From positions 1-9,111 of the forward strand of contig PBTP01000142.1 in NCBI GenBank assembly GCA_002729275.1: DNA of 9,111 nucleotides, given 5' to 3'. This document shows positions 1 to 6,922 of this stretch, in pieces. The stretch comes from Roseibacillus sp. (GTDB lineage Bacteria; Verrucomicrobiota; Verrucomicrobiia; Verrucomicrobiales; Akkermansiaceae). Each line of letters begins with the position of its first letter. Within the stretch, counting starts at the first letter, position 1. The notes under the pieces are model-generated. The model worked only from the letters and a program-made list of their open reading frames with translations, was not told the DNA's origin and made no database searches. The position numbers were made by a program, and so were the translations under genes.

Positions 1-1
1 C

Positions 2-205
2 ACCAAGAAGGTCGCCAAGAAAGCCACCAAGAAGGTCGCCAAGAAAGCCACCAAGAAGGTCGCCAAGAAAGCCACCAAGAAAGCCACCAAGAAGGTCGCC
101 AAGAAGGTTGCTAAGAAAGCCACCAAGAAGGTCGCAAAGAAGGCAGCCAAGAAAGCCCCCAAAAAGGTCGCTAAGAAAGCTGCGAAGAAGGCGACCACCA
201 AAGCG
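2..205 (+). repeat. Tandem direct repeats encoding a histone-H1-like KKxA tail
   Basis: Three 24-base copies encoding TKKVAKKA follow one another exactly at 2-25, 26-49 and 50-73. A 12-base partial unit at 74-85 and more diverged 12- to 24-base units then run to about 205. They encode 68 residues in phase with the sigma factor, of which 33 are lysine, with threonine, valine, alanine and one proline between the lysine pairs. The left end is cut by the window, so the total copy number is unknown. Composition and period resemble the C-terminal tails of eukaryotic linker histone H1 and the bacterial AlgP/Hc1-like proteins. Identical adjacent copies suggest expansion by slippage or recombination. 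Confidence 0.95.
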
Positions 206-1873
206 GTAGATTCCTCCTCACCAGCCAATGCCAGCGCGCCCAAGAAGAAGCTAGCCAAGGGAAAGAGCCGTATCGATACGCCTGAGATTCAGGAAAAGAT
301 GCGGGAGCTCATTAAGCTCGCCAAGGAACAGGACTATCTGACCTACGACGACATCCACGAGATTCTTCCCAAGGATCTTGTCGATCCAACCGACGTTGCT
401 GCCATTCTCGATCGGCTGCGCAACATGGAGTTCAACATCATTGATTCCTCCGAGGTAGATCGATTTAAGGATAAGAAATCCTCTGATGATGCCGCGGAAG
501 AAACGAAGGATCAGAAGCTCGATATTCTGGACGATCCAGTCCGGATGTATCTGAAGCAGATGGGGCAGGTACCACTGCTGACCCGTGAGCAGGAGGTCGA
601 AATTTCCAAGCGAATCGAGGATGCCGAAATCTGCGTCCAGAAATTTCTCCATAAGTTCGGATTCACTGCGGATAGTTATCTCGCCCTTGCGGACAAACTT
701 CAGCGAGGCAAGGAGCGCTTCGACCGCGTCATTCTCGACAAGAAGATCGAGAGCCGCGAGCGCTACATGAAGACCCTTCCGAAGCTCTGTGATCAGGTGC
801 GCAATCTCCATGAAGACACCAGTAAGATCTTCAAGAAATTAAGCGCCAAGTCTGTCAGAGGAAAAAAGAAGCTGCTCACAAGCCTCGATAAAAACCTCAC
901 AACCCTTGCCCGTCTCTACAACCGGTTTTACTTCAAGCAGAAGGTTATCGAGGACTTTTGCGAGGAGGTCCGCGAAACGCAGACCAAGATCTGGCGCTAC
1001 CAGCGCAAGCTCACTTCAAGACTTAAGGACAAGAAGGAGTTTGAGACTAAGCTGAAGGAACTCCAACTCTACTCCTGGCACGATCAGGAGCAGTTCGAAT
1101 CAACCACCGGGGACCTGAATCATTGGCTGAGTGAAGCGCATAAAGCCAAGACCGAGATGGTCGAGGCTAACCTGCGCCTGGTAATTTCTATTGCCAAAAA
1201 ATACACCAACCGGGGGCTCTCGTTCTTGGACCTGATTCAGGAAGGGAACATGGGGCTGATGAAAGCGGTAGAAAAGTTTGAATATCGCCGTGGCTATAAG
1301 TTTTCTACATATGCCACCTGGTGGATTCGTCAGGCCATCACCCGTTCGATCGCCGACCAGGCCCGGACCATTCGGATTCCGGTCCATATGATCGAGACGA
1401 TCAACAAACTCATGCGGGTTCAGAAGCAGCTGGTTCAGGAATACGGACGGGAACCCACCCCCGACGAAATCGCTGAAGAAATCCATCTTCCCGTGGAGCG
1501 AGTGCGCGCAGTCCTCAAGATGGCACAGCAACCCATATCACTCCAAGCCCCCGTTGGGGACAGTGATGACACCAGCTTCGGTGACTTCATTGAGGATAAG
1601 ACTGCGGAAAACCCAATGGAGGAGGCTGGCTTCTCCATGTTGAAGGACAAGATCAACGAAGTTCTCGATACCCTGACAGAGCGGGAAAGAGAGGTTCTTG
1701 AGCAGCGCTTTGGACTCAAGGACGGCTATAGCCGGACTCTTGAGGAGGTAGGGCGTCAATTTCAGGTTACCCGCGAACGTATCCGGCAAATTGAGGCCAA
1801 AGCCCTCCGGAAGATGCGTCACCCAACGCGGATCCGTAAGTTGGAAGGCTTTATCGAGCTACCAAACATGTAG
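2..1873 (+). CDS. rpoD: RNA polymerase primary sigma factor RpoD with lysine-rich N-terminal tail (5' end outside the window)
   Basis: This is the primary (group 1) sigma-70 factor, which directs RNA polymerase to housekeeping promoters. The frame is open from base 2 with no start codon before the edge, so the gene is 5'-partial with 623 residues visible. Counting from base 2, residues 1-68 are a KKxA repeat and 69-99 a linker. Region 1.1 lies near 100-151 ([15 protein letters not shown]), region 1.2 near 172-204 ([11 protein letters not shown]), and a charged non-conserved region near 205-375. Region 2 spans about 379-463, with the -10 recognition segment [20 protein letters not shown]. Region 3 is near 464-540 and region 4 near 551-620, with the -35 helix [20 protein letters not shown]. 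Both recognition segments look canonical. Region 1.1 together with the long non-conserved insert argues against an alternative sigma factor. The tail is the odd part. An ATG at 299, after AGGA at 291-294, could start a tail-less form. Confidence 0.95.
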   Translation, partial: TKKVAKKATKKVAKKATKKVAKKATKKATKKVAKKVAKKATKKVAKKAAKKAPKKVAKKAAKKATTKAVDSSSPANASAPKKKLAKGKSRIDTPEIQEKMRELIKLAKEQDYLTYDDIHEILPKDLVDPTDVAAILDRLRNMEFNIIDSSEVDRFKDKKSSDDAAEETKDQKLDILDDPVRMYLKQMGQVPLLTREQEVEISKRIEDAEICVQKFLHKFGFTADSYLALADKLQRGKERFDRVILDKKIESRERYMKTLPKLCDQVRNLHEDTSKIFKKLSAKSVRGKKKLLTSLDKNLTTLARLYNRFYFKQKVIEDFCEEVRETQTKIWRYQRKLTSRLKDKKEFETKLKELQLYSWHDQEQFESTTGDLNHWLSEAHKAKTEMVEANLRLVISIAKKYTNRGLSFLDLIQEGNMGLMKAVEKFEYRRGYKFSTYATWWIRQAITRSIADQARTIRIPVHMIETINKLMRVQKQLVQEYGREPTPDEIAEEIHLPVERVRAVLKMAQQPISLQAPVGDSDDTSFGDFIEDKTAENPMEEAGFSMLKDKINEVLDTLTEREREVLEQRFGLKDGYSRTLEEVGRQFQVTRERIRQIEAKALRKMRHPTRIRKLEGFIELPNM

Positions 1874-2051
1874 AGAATCGCGGGCCCCGCTTGTCTACTG
1901 GAAATCTTATGCTCAAGTAGGCATAGGAAACATTCCCCCCGTATCTGCGCCCCGGAGTCTGGAAGCCGAACCGTCCTGGAAAGGCGAGAAGACCGGGGCT
2001 TCCCTTTCCGCTCCAAAACTTCCCGGAACCCCTTCCAAATCTCGATTATCA
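1874..2051 (+). other. rpoD-sufS intergenic region with alternative hairpins
   Basis: This 178-base gap probably holds the end of the rpoD transcript and the leader of sufS. Just after the rpoD stop, GCGG (1880-1883) and CCGC (1887-1890) form a short GC hairpin followed by TTGTCT, a poor intrinsic terminator at best. Further on, GGAAGCC (1961-1967) pairs with GGCTTCC (1997-2003). A competing pair is CCCCGG (1950-1955) with CCGGGG (1993-1998). The two pairings share bases 1997-1998 and cannot both form fully. I found no convincing -35/-10 pair and no known riboswitch motif. Confidence 0.3.
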
Positions 2052-3284
2052 ATGAGCAGCTACGATGTCAGTGCAGTGCGCTCGGCTTTTCCAATCCTCA
2101 GGCATGAGGTTCATGGGAAGCCCCTCGTCTATCTCGACAACGCAGCAACCTCTCAGAAGCCGGAGGCCGTCCTCGACGTCAGCCGCCATTATTATGAGCG
2201 GCTCAACTCCAACATCCATAGAGGCACCCACTATCTCGCCCAGGAGGCTACCTTAGCCCACGAGAATGCACGAAAGCTCATCGCACGTCACCTCAATGCA
2301 AGTTCGGTGGAAGAAATCATCTTCACCAGCGGCGCCACCGACGGAATCAATCTCATCAGCTCCATCCTGGGGTATTCTGGGAAAATAAACCCCGGGGACG
2401 TCATCGCGATCAGCAATCTTGAACATCATTCCAATACCGTGCCATGGCAGATGCTCTGCGAACGATCCGGGGCGGAGTTGGAAGTCATTCCAGTTACAGA
2501 GGAAGGAACCATCGATTCCACAGCCTTTGATCATCTTCTGGAAAAAACCTCAGGCCGGCTGAAAGTCCTCGCTTTGACCCAAATTTCAAATGCCTTCGGC
2601 ACGATTCTGCCCCTTGGCCCGATGATAGATTCTGCTCACCGGGCAGGAGCCCTCGTGGTCATTGATGGCGCCCAAGCCGTGCCCCACCTCTCCGTGAACA
2701 TGCAGGATCTCGATGCTGACTTTTACGTCTTTTCCGGGCACAAAGTCTACGCTCCTACCGGCATCGGTGTTCTATATGGAAAACGTGAACTCCTTGAGGA
2801 CCTTCCTCCCTGGCGAGGTGGCGGGGAAATGATCCGTAAAGTGTCCTACGAGGGAACGACCTTCAACGATCTCCCCTATAAATTTGAAGCAGGCACGCCC
2901 AACATTGAAGGTGCGATCGCCCTCGCTGCAGCTCTGGAATTTCTTAACGGGCTAGGTCTCCAGAATGTTTCAAGTCACGAAGATGAGATGATCCGGCGTG
3001 CTGCCAGCGCGCTCACGAGCATCAGGGGAGTTACCCTCTACGGGCCAAGTGACCGTTCCGGATCACTCTCCTTCAATATTGAAGGCATTCACCACTATGA
3101 CCTTGGCACTCTTGTCGATAAGATGGGAATTGCCGTGCGCACCGGCCATCATTGCTGCCAACCCCTGATGGCCCGCTTTGGCGTTACCGGAACCCTCCGA
3201 GCCTCATTTGGGTGTTTCAACAATGAAGACGATGTTAATCGTCTCGCTGAGGCCGTGGAAAAGGGAGTAGAAATGCTACGCTGA
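2052..3284 (+). CDS. sufS: SufS-type cysteine desulfurase (group II, PLP-dependent)
   Basis: The 410-residue product matches the usual SufS length of about 406. SufS removes sulfur from L-cysteine, giving alanine and an enzyme persulfide that is passed to SufE and then to Fe-S cluster assembly in the cytosol. Visible landmarks are the N-terminal YLDNAATSQKP motif, the SNLEHHSN histidines near 125-126, Asp205 and Gln208 in VIDGAQAVPH for the cofactor, and the PLP-binding Lys231 in FSGHK. The catalytic Cys368 sits in RTGHHCCQPLM, the position of E. coli Cys364, with a second cysteine directly after it. The ATG at 2052 gives the expected N-terminus. The frame is open upstream to 1791, but that stretch overlaps rpoD and does not look like SufS. 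There is no clear Shine-Dalgarno. sufE follows after 36 bases, which supports SufS over the related CsdA or a selenocysteine lyase. Confidence 0.95.
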   Translation: MSSYDVSAVRSAFPILRHEVHGKPLVYLDNAATSQKPEAVLDVSRHYYERLNSNIHRGTHYLAQEATLAHENARKLIARHLNASSVEEIIFTSGATDGINLISSILGYSGKINPGDVIAISNLEHHSNTVPWQMLCERSGAELEVIPVTEEGTIDSTAFDHLLEKTSGRLKVLALTQISNAFGTILPLGPMIDSAHRAGALVVIDGAQAVPHLSVNMQDLDADFYVFSGHKVYAPTGIGVLYGKRELLEDLPPWRGGGEMIRKVSYEGTTFNDLPYKFEAGTPNIEGAIALAAALEFLNGLGLQNVSSHEDEMIRRAASALTSIRGVTLYGPSDRSGSLSFNIEGIHHYDLGTLVDKMGIAVRTGHHCCQPLMARFGVTGTLRASFGCFNNEDDVNRLAEAVEKGVEMLR

Positions 3285-3320
3285 TATCTCAGACTCCTGT
3301 CCTTAATTATTCTCCCAAAG

Positions 3321-3743
3321 ATGACCATCACTGAACGTCAGGAACAGCTGCTTAAGGACTTAAGCCTGTTCCAGGATTGGACCGAGCGCTACGAATATGT
3401 CATCGGCCTCGGGCGACAGCTGACTGAGATGCCACAGGCAAGTAAAACCGAGGACAGGCTCATTGAAGGCTGCCAGTCCCAAGTCTGGCTCGAAGCCTAC
3501 TTCAAAGATGGGGGCGTTCACTACAGGGCTGATTCTGACTCTCAAATTACGAAGGGAATGATCGCGCTCTTCATCCAATTCCTAGACGGTGAATCTCCAG
3601 AGAACATCCTCACTGCGGACTTTGCCTTCATAGAGAAAACAGGCCTCAAGGAGCATCTTGCCCCAACCCGAGCTAATGCCCTCAACCTTATGGCTCTCCA
3701 GATGAAGCAACGTGCTCTGGATTTTGCCGGGGCCGCCGATTGA
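3321..3743 (+). CDS. sufE: SufE-family sulfur acceptor protein
   Basis: This small cytosolic protein of 140 residues (SufE family about 138) takes the persulfide sulfur from the SufS active site and raises its turnover. The acceptor cysteine is Cys51 in EGCQSQVWL, the same position number as in E. coli SufE. Other family marks are the N-terminal helix with RYEYVIGLGRQL, and the C-terminal FIEKTGLKEHLAPTRANAL stretch that supports the cysteine loop. It starts 36 bases after sufS on the same strand, so the two are probably co-transcribed. The upstream AAAG next to the ATG is only a weak ribosome binding site. The sufBCD scaffold genes are not in this window. CsdE is the alternative family member, but the adjacent sufS favours SufE. 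Confidence 0.95.
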   Translation: MTITERQEQLLKDLSLFQDWTERYEYVIGLGRQLTEMPQASKTEDRLIEGCQSQVWLEAYFKDGGVHYRADSDSQITKGMIALFIQFLDGESPENILTADFAFIEKTGLKEHLAPTRANALNLMALQMKQRALDFAGAAD

Positions 3744-3808
3744 GGCCTTGAGGGCCAGAAAAGTGCACTCGGGCAGAGGCTGCAGCAAACACTGAGCTCT
3801 TCTTGCCC
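3744..3808. terminator. Convergent sufE/uvrC gap with weak hairpins
   Basis: This 65-base gap separates two converging genes. Directly after the sufE stop, GGCC (3744-3747) pairs with GGCC (3753-3756) around a TTGAG loop. On the minus strand, downstream of uvrC, GGGCA and TGCCC arms can form a longer imperfect hairpin, with TTTT some nine bases beyond. Neither has the strong stem plus U-tract of a confident intrinsic terminator. The call rests mostly on the convergent layout. Confidence 0.25.
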
Positions 3809-5365
3809 TTAATCCCGGTTGAGCCACTGCAGCATGGCCTCGGCCGAGCGCAGCGAGATCCCCGGAAGGCCCGCAATCTCTTCCGCGCTTTTTCCACGAA
3901 TCCGGCTCACTGAGCCAAACTCTGCGAGGAGAGTTGCCTTCCGCTTTGGGGAGATCCCCGGACAATCATCCAGCAGGGACTCCTTCATTCGTTTGCGAAA
4001 AAGGAGTTCGTTATAATTATTGGCACAGCGATGGGCTTCATCCCGAATTCTCTGCAGAAGTTTGAGCGCGCCCACCTCATGGTCCAGAACGAGAGGATCA
4101 CTTTCTCCCGGCCGGAAGATCTCCTCTCGTTTCTTCGCTAATCCAATGATCGGTAATTCGTGAAGCCCGAGACGCTGCAGCTCACCCGTCGCGGAGCTCA
4201 GCTGACCCTTTCCTCCATCCACGATGACAAGGTCGGGCAGGGTAATCGGCGCTCTCCCCTCTTTTGCGAGACGGCGCATGGATTCAATGATACTTTCCTG
4301 ACTGTCAGCTACCTCAGGATTAGCCCTCGCTCCCTGCTGAAGAATGCGAGCGTAGCGACGTCTGATGACTTCCGCCATGCTCGCGAAGTCATCCTGTCCT
4401 TCAACTGTCCTTATCCGGTAGCGTCGATAGTTTTGATTATCCGGCACCCCATCAACGAACCTGACCATGGAGCCGACAATATGATTACTACTGACATTTG
4501 AGATATCGAAACACTCCATTACCTTCGGTGAAGCGGGAAGTTGCAGCAGCTCGGCCAGCTCAGCCAGGTCGTCCAATGGCTTCACGGTAGTTGGGACTCC
4601 TCGTCCTCTTGAAAACTGCCGCGTCGGATTGAGAGTCCGCTCCAGGTTTTGCACGATGTCTCTTAATCGAGCCGCCCTTTCAAAATCCATACGGGCCGAT
4701 GCTCCCTCCATTTCGGTGACCAGAGACTTCAAGCGCTCCCTTCTTCCCCGACCCTCCAGCAAGGCACTCGCCTGCTCCACTTGCTCCAGGTAAGCCTCAC
4801 GGTTGATATTTCCGATACAGGGAGCGCTACAATTTCGTATTACGTCCGCGCTGCAGTGCTTGTGCTCTTGTTCTCCCGGCTTCCTGCTCCGGCAACTTCG
4901 AAGACCGAACTCCTTGTTCAACCATGCGATCGTACCTCGCAGAGCACCCGAATGAGCAAATGGGCCGAAATAGCGTGCCCCATCATCTTTTTTCAGCCTA
5001 GTCAGGACAAAGCGAGGCCATGGATCCGATGGGTTGATCTTTGCAAGCAGGAAGCGCTTGTCGTCCCGAAAGCTGACGTTGTATCTCGGTCGGTATTGCT
5101 TGATCAGCTTGCCCTCTAGAAGAAGTGCCTCCTGCTCGTTTCGAACAAGGTGGATCTCAAAATCCCATATCGCCTCAAGAAGAGCCCGAGTCTTGTGATC
5201 CGCGCTCTGCCTTCTCGAGGGCATGAAGTGGTTTCCCAGCCGCTTGCGAAGGTCGCGGGCCTTTCCCACATAGATGACCGATCCAAGCCGGTCCAGCATG
5301 AGGTAGACACCCGGTTGATGCGGGATGTCCCCAAGCCGGGCTCTCATGTCTGGACGCGCTTTCAT
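3809..5365 (-). CDS. uvrC: UvrC, excinuclease ABC subunit C (compact form)
   Basis: UvrC makes both incisions around DNA lesions after UvrA/UvrB loading in nucleotide excision repair. From the ATG at 5365 it has 518 residues, against 610 in E. coli. The N-terminal GIY-YIG nuclease shows Gly19-Val-Tyr21, Tyr32-Val-Gly34, Arg37 and Glu84. Cys158, Cys171, Cys179 and Cys183 match the spacing of the Fe-S cluster ligands known in E. coli UvrC. The UVR motif that binds UvrB is near 211-246. The C-terminal RNase-H-like nuclease keeps Asp287 (CFDISN), Asp325/326, Asp383 (VDGGKGQ) and His445 (DEAHR). Helix-hairpin-helix DNA-binding motifs fill 459-518. Only about 41 residues separate UVR from the first catalytic Asp, versus roughly 160 in E. 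coli. A TTG at 5392 and an ATG at 5347 are other possible starts; all keep the GIY-YIG domain. Confidence 0.95.
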   Translation of the reverse strand: MKARPDMRARLGDIPHQPGVYLMLDRLGSVIYVGKARDLRKRLGNHFMPSRRQSADHKTRALLEAIWDFEIHLVRNEQEALLLEGKLIKQYRPRYNVSFRDDKRFLLAKINPSDPWPRFVLTRLKKDDGARYFGPFAHSGALRGTIAWLNKEFGLRSCRSRKPGEQEHKHCSADVIRNCSAPCIGNINREAYLEQVEQASALLEGRGRRERLKSLVTEMEGASARMDFERAARLRDIVQNLERTLNPTRQFSRGRGVPTTVKPLDDLAELAELLQLPASPKVMECFDISNVSSNHIVGSMVRFVDGVPDNQNYRRYRIRTVEGQDDFASMAEVIRRRYARILQQGARANPEVADSQESIIESMRRLAKEGRAPITLPDLVIVDGGKGQLSSATGELQRLGLHELPIIGLAKKREEIFRPGESDPLVLDHEVGALKLLQRIRDEAHRCANNYNELLFRKRMKESLLDDCPGISPKRKATLLAEFGSVSRIRGKSAEEIAGLPGISLRSAEAMLQWLNRD

Positions 5366-5562
5366 CTCTCGCCGGCATTTTAGCGCAAACAAGGGCTAAC
5401 GCAAAGAGACGACATCAAGACAAGCAGGGCGTATTACCAGCAAGAATACCAAAATCAGCACCCTGAAGCCCCTGAGTGCCCGATTTGAAGCATGATTATG
5501 CGCCTGAACAGCAGCCCCCGTGCTTGAACGTTGATATCGAGCAGATACACTCGTGGCGCTTC
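5366..5562. other. Divergent promoter region between uvrC and exbB
   Basis: This 197-base stretch must carry the start signals of both divergent genes. On the plus strand TTGAAC (5524-5529) and TACACT (5546-5551), 16 bases apart, make a moderate sigma-70 promoter candidate. If used, transcription would start about five bases before the exbB ATG, giving an almost leaderless mRNA. A dyad, GTATT (5431-5435) and AATAC (5445-5449) with nine bases between, could be an operator. A smaller GCAT-GATT-ATGC palindrome lies at 5490-5501. I saw no convincing uvrC promoter, canonical LexA box or full Fur box. Confidence 0.35.
5524..5551 (+). promoter_or_regulatory. Candidate sigma-70 promoter for the exbB operon
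   Basis: The -35-like TTGAAC at 5524-5529 matches four of the six consensus bases (TTGACA). The -10-like TACACT at 5546-5551 also matches four of six, and the spacer is 16 bases. It lies on the correct strand just upstream of exbB. Similar matches arise by chance, and the implied 5' leader is only about five bases, so this is tentative. Confidence 0.25.
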
Positions 5563-6411
5563 ATGAACCGCACTCTGCTCTTTGTCCTCTCCTTGCTGGC
5601 AGCCACAGGCGCCGCTCTGGGAGCAGAAGAGCCGGGAGACACAACCAAAGTCAACATCCTCGAAATTATCAAGGAGGGAGGACTGATGATGTGGCCACTC
5701 GGAGCCCTTTCTATCGGGGCCCTCGTTCTCATCCTTCTCCTTTTTTTTACGATCAATCGCCGCAACGTGGTCAATGACCGGTTCATGCGAGTGGCGGAGA
5801 GCCTTATTCGGAAGCGCGACTACCTTGGACTGGCTGGATACGCTCACCGGAGAGGCGAATGTATTGCGCGTATCACCCAAAAAACCTTCGATTTCGTCAC
5901 AAAGAACCCCGAGGCGAAGTTCAATGAGATTCGAGATGTGGCAGAGGCCGAGGGGTCCCGCCAGGCCAGCACCCTCAATCAACGCATCAGCTACCTGGCG
6001 GATATTGGAGCAATCGCGCCGATGGTCGGCCTGCTGGGAACCGTATTCGGCATGATCCGGGCCTTTCTCGAAATTAACACTGGAAACGTTGAAGTAGTGC
6101 GCCAGATGAAACTTGCAGGTGGGGTCGCTGAGGCCCTCGTAACTACTGCCAGCGGACTCTCCATAGGGATCCTCGCCATGATTTTCTACTCCGTATTTCG
6201 GGGTCGGGTTCAACGCTACCTCACCGAGCTGGAGGCTGCAGCAACGCACCTTCTTGCTCTTCTGGGATCCCAGTTCCAGCAGTCGGAACGCTACAGGCCC
6301 GATAAGAAAGCACCCGCACCCGCGCCAGAGCCCGCAGATACTTACCAACTTCCCCGGAGTCAAAGACCGGCTCCAGCCCGCCCTAGCCAGTCTGACCCGC
6401 CTGGCGCATGA
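5563..6411 (+). CDS. exbB: MotA/TolQ/ExbB-family proton channel protein with signal peptide and Pro-rich tail
   Basis: This 282-residue inner-membrane protein is the channel subunit of a TonB- or Tol-type energiser, which converts proton motive force into work at the outer membrane. An N-terminal signal-peptide-like segment (MNRTLLFVLSLLAATGAALG) precedes a short periplasmic stretch. Transmembrane helices lie near 42-64, 146-170 and 187-212, with the large cytoplasmic domain between the first two. Family motifs are APMVGLLGTVFGMIRAF and AEALVTTASGLSIG. Thr160, Glu190 and Thr195 fit the channel-lining Thr148, Glu176 and Thr181 of E. coli ExbB. Residues 247-282 form a Pro/Ala-rich cytoplasmic tail not found in classic ExbB. 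The frame extends upstream to a GTG at 5476, but the ATG at 5563 places the signal segment first and is preferred. exbD follows after 21 bases. TolQ is the main alternative name. Confidence 0.88.
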   Translation: MNRTLLFVLSLLAATGAALGAEEPGDTTKVNILEIIKEGGLMMWPLGALSIGALVLILLLFFTINRRNVVNDRFMRVAESLIRKRDYLGLAGYAHRRGECIARITQKTFDFVTKNPEAKFNEIRDVAEAEGSRQASTLNQRISYLADIGAIAPMVGLLGTVFGMIRAFLEINTGNVEVVRQMKLAGGVAEALVTTASGLSIGILAMIFYSVFRGRVQRYLTELEAAATHLLALLGSQFQQSERYRPDKKAPAPAPEPADTYQLPRSQRPAPARPSQSDPPGA

Positions 6412-6432
6412 CCCAAGGCGATCGCTCGCAGG

Positions 6433-6843
6433 ATGAAATTCAAGTCTCCAAAGCCTCCTGAGAGCGTCATTCAATTGGCGCCCATGATTGATATCGTTTT
6501 CCTGCTGCTGATCTTCTTCCTCGTGACATGGCAATTCTCCCGCTCAGAACAGGATAGCAAAGTGAAGGTCCCGACCTCCAGCCAGGGCAAGGACGAAACC
6601 CGTGCTATTAGCGAGATCAATGTTAACATCCGCCAAAGCGGCGAACTGGTAATCAATGGCGAAGTCCTCACAGAAAAGCAGCTTCTCACCAAGCTTCGCG
6701 CAATTGTTGAAGTCTATCAGAACCAGCCAGTGAGGCTGCGGGGAGACGGGGAGATCACCTATCAAACCCTCATGGGAGTGATCGACATCTGCCAACAGGC
6801 GGGCATTTGGAATATCTCCTTTGCCACTCGCAGGCCAAACTAA
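6433..6843 (+). CDS. exbD: ExbD/TolR-family energiser protein
   Basis: This 136-residue protein (family usually 130-150) is the partner of the ExbB-like subunit. It has a short cytoplasmic N-terminus, one transmembrane helix near 17-36 and a periplasmic domain. Asp20 in LAPMIDIVFLLLIFFLV is the membrane aspartate that carries protons, equivalent to Asp25 of E. coli ExbD. The periplasmic part shows the usual VNIRQSGELVINGE strand pair and ends in NISFATRRP, matching the family C-terminus. It lies 21 bases after exbB and 16 or 79 bases before the TPR gene, depending on that gene's start, so one transcript is likely. The only ribosome-binding-like sequence is a GCAGG touching the ATG. TolR cannot be excluded on sequence alone. 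Confidence 0.92.
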   Translation: MKFKSPKPPESVIQLAPMIDIVFLLLIFFLVTWQFSRSEQDSKVKVPTSSQGKDETRAISEINVNIRQSGELVINGEVLTEKQLLTKLRAIVEVYQNQPVRLRGDGEITYQTLMGVIDICQQAGIWNISFATRRPN

Positions 6844-6922
6844 CCTCCATGGGTCATGAATGCTTGAAATTAAGCGTTTTTCCCACGACCTTTTCCGGTC
6901 CAAGGTCCTAGTTCCTTCCCTC
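6844..6922 (+). other. exbD-TPR gap with alternative start at 6860
   Basis: This 79-base gap has no visible terminator or Shine-Dalgarno. An in-frame ATG at 6860, only 16 bases after exbD, would put MLEIKRFSHDLFRSKVLVPSL ahead of the preferred Met at 6923. That extension would make an unusually long n-region before the hydrophobic core, so it is more likely untranslated. The short spacing still suggests co-transcription with exbD. Confidence 0.4.

Noticed and set aside
2..205. The lysine repeat as a separate histone-like gene next to rpoD
   Set aside because: The repeat reads in the same uninterrupted frame into region 1.1, with no stop codon between them. A fusion is the simplest reading unless sequence beyond the left edge shows otherwise.
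2..205. CRISPR array
   Set aside because: The repeats are contiguous with no unique spacers, are in coding phase, and vary by whole codons.
251..811. 186-residue open frame on the minus strand opposite rpoD
   Set aside because: It lies wholly antisense to clearly conserved sigma regions 1.1 and 1.2, and its product shows no recognisable family features.
1791..2051. Upstream extension of the sufS frame by 87 codons
   Set aside because: It overlaps the conserved end of rpoD and encodes a low-similarity, Pro/Ser-rich stretch. SufS proteins start at the equivalent of the ATG at 2052.
4160..4501. 113-residue plus-strand frame inside uvrC
   Set aside because: It is antisense to the conserved nuclease domain of UvrC and has no family signature.
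5366..5392. TTG start of uvrC adding nine residues
   Set aside because: The added residues (MFALKCRRE) do not resemble UvrC N-termini. The ATG at 5365 already places the GIY-YIG domain at the usual distance from the start. It is kept only as an alternative.
5490..5501. GCAT-GATT-ATGC palindrome as a Fur box
   Set aside because: It matches only a small part of the Fur consensus and is short enough to occur by chance.
5485..5513. TTGAAG at 5485 as a -35 box for exbB
   Set aside because: No acceptable -10 hexamer occurs 16-18 bases downstream.
5455..6534. 359-residue open frame on the minus strand across exbB and the start of exbD
   Set aside because: The plus-strand genes there carry strong family motifs. 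The antisense product is rich in Gly, Ser, Arg and His with no recognisable domain, as expected of a shadow frame in GC-rich codons.
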